A DNA stretch of 64,000 nucleotides from Cytophagaceae bacterium. GTDB lineage: Bacteria; Bacteroidota; Bacteroidia; Cytophagales; Spirosomataceae. Below, in pieces: positions 61,352-64,000 of this stretch. The number at the start of each line of letters is the position of its first letter. Within the stretch, counting starts at the first letter, position 1. The stretch lies in assembly GCA_027491315.1 (NCBI GenBank), contig JAIXWL010000016.1, forward strand, positions 1 through 64,000, written 5' to 3'. The notes beneath the pieces are model-generated. The model did not search any database. It was not told the origin of the DNA and worked only from the letters and a program-made list of their open reading frames with translations. Both the position numbers and the translations under genes were made by a program.

Positions 61352-62133
61352 TGAACCTAGGACTTAAAGAAAAAGTAATCATTGTTACTGGCGGTGCCAA
61401 AGGAATTGGCGAAGGAATTAGTCAATCATTAGCTTTAGAATCAGCTATGGTGGCCATCGTAGGAAGAAATAAAGAGGATAATGAAAGGGCCATTGCCAAA
61501 ATTCAAGCTACAGGAGGACAAGCATTTTCCTTTGTAGCCGAACTAAGCCGTCCTGAGGAATGTGAGCGCGTGGTAGATGAGGTTTTTAAATTCTTTGGTC
61601 GCATTGATGGATTAGTGAATAATGCAGGCATCAATGATGGTGTAGGTCTAGCTTCAGGGAGTTACGAGAAATTTATGCAATCCTTGCACTCCAATTTGAT
61701 ACATTATTACCTCATGGCTAAGGCTTGCCTCCCACATTTGATTCAATCCAAAGGTGCTATCGTGAATATTGGTTCTAAAGTGGCAGAAACGGGTCAAGGG
61801 GGTACTTCTGCTTATGCAGCTGCCAATGGAGGTAGAAATGCCTTAACTCGTGAATGGGCTGTTGAATTATTGAAAGATGGAGTTCGGGTAAATTCGGTCA
61901 TCGTGGCAGAATGTTATACTCCTTTATATGACAGGTGGTTAAAAACGCTTCCTAATCCTGAAGAAACCTTAGCATCCATTACTGAAAAAATACCATTGGG
62001 TAAACGCATGACTACGCCTGAGGAGTTGGGTGATATGGTTACTTTTCTAATGTCTAAAAAATCAAGCCATACAACTGGTCAATTAATTCACGTAGATGGT
62101 GGATATACGCATTTAGACCGTGCATTAATTTAA
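61351..62133 (+). CDS. SDR, predicted L-fucose dehydrogenase, with Lys replaced by Asn in YxxxK
   Basis: A 260-residue SDR closely resembling bacterial L-fucose dehydrogenases as I recall them (LVNNAGINDGVGL, SNLIHYYLMAKACLPHL, ALTREWAVELL, VDGGYTHLDRALI). The cofactor motif VTGGAKGIGEGI, Ser142 and Tyr155 are in place, but the residue four after Tyr is Asn159 (codon AAT at 61825-61827) in YAAANGG, where SDRs carry catalytic Lys. ATG at 61351 is chosen by its overlap with the lactonase stop. It may be a working dehydrogenase with altered chemistry, or an SDR-fold protein with another role. Confidence 0.75.
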   Translation: MNLGLKEKVIIVTGGAKGIGEGISQSLALESAMVAIVGRNKEDNERAIAKIQATGGQAFSFVAELSRPEECERVVDEVFKFFGRIDGLVNNAGINDGVGLASGSYEKFMQSLHSNLIHYYLMAKACLPHLIQSKGAIVNIGSKVAETGQGGTSAYAAANGGRNALTREWAVELLKDGVRVNSVIVAECYTPLYDRWLKTLPNPEETLASITEKIPLGKRMTTPEELGDMVTFLMSKKSSHTTGQLIHVDGGYTHLDRALI

Positions 62134-62134
62134 T

Positions 62135-63226
62135 ATGAACCTGAATAGTAAGCATATTCAAAGTCCAGGATTAATTGTCTTTCCTGAAAAGGTAAAACAC
62201 AACATTTCTTATGTACTTAATTTAGTAGGGGGCAATCCAGATCGATTGAGACCTCACATTAAAACACATAAGACAAAAGAAGTGAATGATTTGCTCCTAG
62301 CAGCAGGTATTAAAAAATTCAAATGCGCTACGATAGCTGAAGCTGAATTATTAGCCTTATCCAGTGCCCCTTCCATTTTATTAAGCATGCAGGCCACTGG
62401 GCCTTATATTCTTCGTTTGGCTGAATTAGTACAAAGGTATCCAGATAGTCAATTTGCCTGTTTGGTAGATGATTTTGAAGCGGCCAAGTCTATTTCTAAG
62501 GTCTTTGAAAGCCGCCAACAAAGTATTCATGTATTTATCGATATTAACGTAGGAATGAATCGGACAGGAATCATTCCCACAAAGGCAGCGTCTTTAATTC
62601 AACAAATAAAAACTCTTCCTGCCTTACATATCCAAGGACTTCATGCCTATGACGGCCATATTCGGGATTTAAATTTAGCCGATAGGAAGGAACATGTTCA
62701 ACGAGATTTTGTTGAATTTGAGGCATTAACGCAATCCATTTCCACTGAATTCCCCAACTTAGAATTATGCGTAGGGGGAACACCTAGTTTTTTAGTGCAT
62801 CACCAAAATCCTAAGTACGTCTGTAGTCCAGGTACTTTTGTTTTTTTTGATGCAGGTTATGCAGCTCTTTATCCTGAAAATAGCCTTTTACCAGCGCTTT
62901 ACCTTGTCAGTAGAATCATTTCAAAACCTAGTAAAACTACTATTTGCTTAGATTTAGGACATAAATCCGTTGCTGCAGAAAATTCCATTGAAAACCGTGT
63001 TCGCTTCATAGACCATCCTGAATGTAAACTCTTGAGTCAAAGTGAGGAACATGGAATTGTGGAAGTTAATGATTCAGATACCTTTGAAATAGGTGAATTA
63101 TTTTATCTAATTCCTTACCATGTTTGTCCAACCGTAGCTTTGCATTCTCATTTACAAGTAATTGACAGAGGAGAAATTACAGGTTTATGGGAAGTAAAGG
63201 CCAGAAACAGAAAAATCAATATTTAA
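62135..63226 (+). CDS. D-threonine-aldolase-family PLP enzyme
   Basis: A 363-residue fold-type III PLP enzyme: alanine-racemase-like barrel then C-terminal metal-binding D-serine dehydratase/D-threonine aldolase domain. PLP Lys lies in RPHIKTHKTKEV; other blocks are KFKCATIAEAELLAL, FIDINVGMNRTGI and the metal site IPYHVCPTVALHSHL. It would cleave or dehydrate a D-beta-hydroxy amino acid. Its place after fucose genes is unusual; with the following dipeptidase it may form a D-amino-acid module. It is one base after the SDR. Confidence 0.82.
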   Translation: MNLNSKHIQSPGLIVFPEKVKHNISYVLNLVGGNPDRLRPHIKTHKTKEVNDLLLAAGIKKFKCATIAEAELLALSSAPSILLSMQATGPYILRLAELVQRYPDSQFACLVDDFEAAKSISKVFESRQQSIHVFIDINVGMNRTGIIPTKAASLIQQIKTLPALHIQGLHAYDGHIRDLNLADRKEHVQRDFVEFEALTQSISTEFPNLELCVGGTPSFLVHHQNPKYVCSPGTFVFFDAGYAALYPENSLLPALYLVSRIISKPSKTTICLDLGHKSVAAENSIENRVRFIDHPECKLLSQSEEHGIVEVNDSDTFEIGELFYLIPYHVCPTVALHSHLQVIDRGEITGLWEVKARNRKINI

Positions 63227-63227
63227 G

Positions 63228-64000
63228 ATGCTACTATTCGATGCTCATTTAGACCTAAGCATGAATGCCCTAGAATGGAATCGTGATTTAAGGTCTTCCT
63301 TACAAGAAATCAATGAGAGGGAAAAGGGAATGACAGACAAACCCGATCGAGGGAATGCAGTGATTTCATTAGATGAAATGAGGAAAGGAAATATTGGTAT
63401 TGTGGTTGCCACACAAATTGCTCGGTATGTAGATAAAAATTCCACCTTGCCTGGTTGGCATTCTCCAGAACAAGCCTGGGCTCAAACCCAAGGGCAATTA
63501 GCCTATTATCAAGCATTAGAAGCTTTGGGAGAATTAAGTCCCATTCGTAATTGGGCTGAATTACAGGCTCACCTAAACTATTGGAATAATAGTCAGGAAC
63601 CTAAAAAGAAGATTGGTTATATCTTAAGTCTAGAAGGAGCCGATTCCATCATCACGGTAGATCATTTGGATATTGCCTATAAGTATGGATTAAGAGCTTT
63701 AGGTCCAGCACATTATGGCCCTGGAAGATATGCTCAAGGCACCAATGCCACCGGAGGATTGGGAAAAGATGGCAAAGCATTATTGGATAGAATGAAGCAA
63801 TTAGGCATAATTCTTGATGCTACACATCTTTGTGATGATAGTTTTTGGGAAGCAATGGAACATTACGATGGTCCTGTATGGGCTAGCCATCATAATTGTC
63901 GGGCTTTGGTTGACCATAACCGACAATTCACCGATGAGCAATTTAAAGAATTGATTCGCAGAGGAGCTGTGATTGGTATGCCCCTAGATGCGTGGATGAT
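63228..64000 (+). CDS. Membrane-dipeptidase family (peptidase M19), truncated by the window edge
   Basis: The first 257 codons of an M19 (renal dipeptidase-like) zinc enzyme, read by translation from ATG at 63228; no stop occurs before the window ends. Motifs are LLFDAHLDLSMNALEWN (HxD metal pair), YILSLEGADSII (Glu metal), GLRALGPAHYGPGRYAQG, ILDATHLCDDSFWEAM and VWASHHNCRALVDHNRQF. No signal peptide is seen. It would cleave dipeptides, including those with a C-terminal D-residue. It follows the D-threonine-aldolase gene by one base. Confidence 0.88.
   Translation, partial: MLLFDAHLDLSMNALEWNRDLRSSLQEINEREKGMTDKPDRGNAVISLDEMRKGNIGIVVATQIARYVDKNSTLPGWHSPEQAWAQTQGQLAYYQALEALGELSPIRNWAELQAHLNYWNNSQEPKKKIGYILSLEGADSIITVDHLDIAYKYGLRALGPAHYGPGRYAQGTNATGGLGKDGKALLDRMKQLGIILDATHLCDDSFWEAMEHYDGPVWASHHNCRALVDHNRQFTDEQFKELIRRGAVIGMPLDAWM

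Overview
The window looks like chromosome of a low-GC Bacteroidota, most likely order Cytophagales; a freshwater genus close to Aquirufa or Arcicella is a guess. Support: both tRNA promoters fit the Bacteroidota sigma-A form TTG-N20-TAnnTTTG, Shine-Dalgarno sites are almost absent, and the families are typical (DUF3098 beside ftsX and uppP, DUF151-UVR protein, COG2509 flavoprotein, UxaA/FAH-type fucose catabolism). No phage, insertion sequence, integrase, CRISPR array or rRNA was seen, and no gene-free stretch exceeds about 225 bp.

Layout. 1-491: tRNA-Ser(GCT), tRNA-Pro(TGG) and tRNA-Arg(TCT) with a promoter and a strong hairpin. 547-8086: first surface-glycan cluster (O-antigen ligase/polymerase-like protein, four glycosyltransferases, WcaF-type acetyltransferase, WecA/TagO-type lipid-carrier transferase). 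8176-9255: pheA. 15043-9229, minus strand: etfB-etfA-DUF151/UVR-ftsX-DUF3098-uppP-truB-ribF. 15099-17284: small TPR protein and parE. 17406-26207: second glycan cluster, an ABC-transporter-dependent export operon (Wza-like, Wzz-like, Wzm, Wzt, aminotransferase, GT-C membrane protein). 26204-35128: mixed housekeeping genes (exported protein often labelled asparagine synthetase B, ABC permease, tRNA-Leu, xylB, orphan ABC ATPase, TatD, deacetylase, ruvC, DUF255 protein). 35169-41349: flavoprotein, NUDIX hydrolase, parC and an MFS protein. 41336-43525: oxyR / ahpC-ahpD peroxide module with a visible OxyR-like operator. 49492-43533, minus strand: rpe-ompA-acyltransferase-GT2-flavoprotein. 49574-53207: ligA-dapA-Dabb-lipoprotein. 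53173-64000: L-fucose utilisation locus, running off the right edge.

The fucose locus is the most coherent accessory system. An exported GH29 fucosidase would free L-fucose, FucP imports it and a RhaM-type mutarotase interconverts its anomers. The other genes match the non-phosphorylating route: dehydrogenase (SDR), lactonase (COG3618), dehydratase (here UxaA/altronate-dehydratase family), 2-keto-3-deoxy-fuconate dehydrogenase (SDR) and FAH-family hydrolase, giving pyruvate and lactate. The SDR predicted to be fucose dehydrogenase has Asn where the catalytic Lys of YxxxK should be. An exported SGNH esterase, a D-threonine-aldolase-family enzyme and an M19 dipeptidase are in the same operon.

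Packing is very tight. Nine of eleven convergent gene pairs overlap at their 3' ends, and two divergent pairs have start codons only 14 and 20 bp apart. Functions are family-level calls from reading the sequence; no database search was run.
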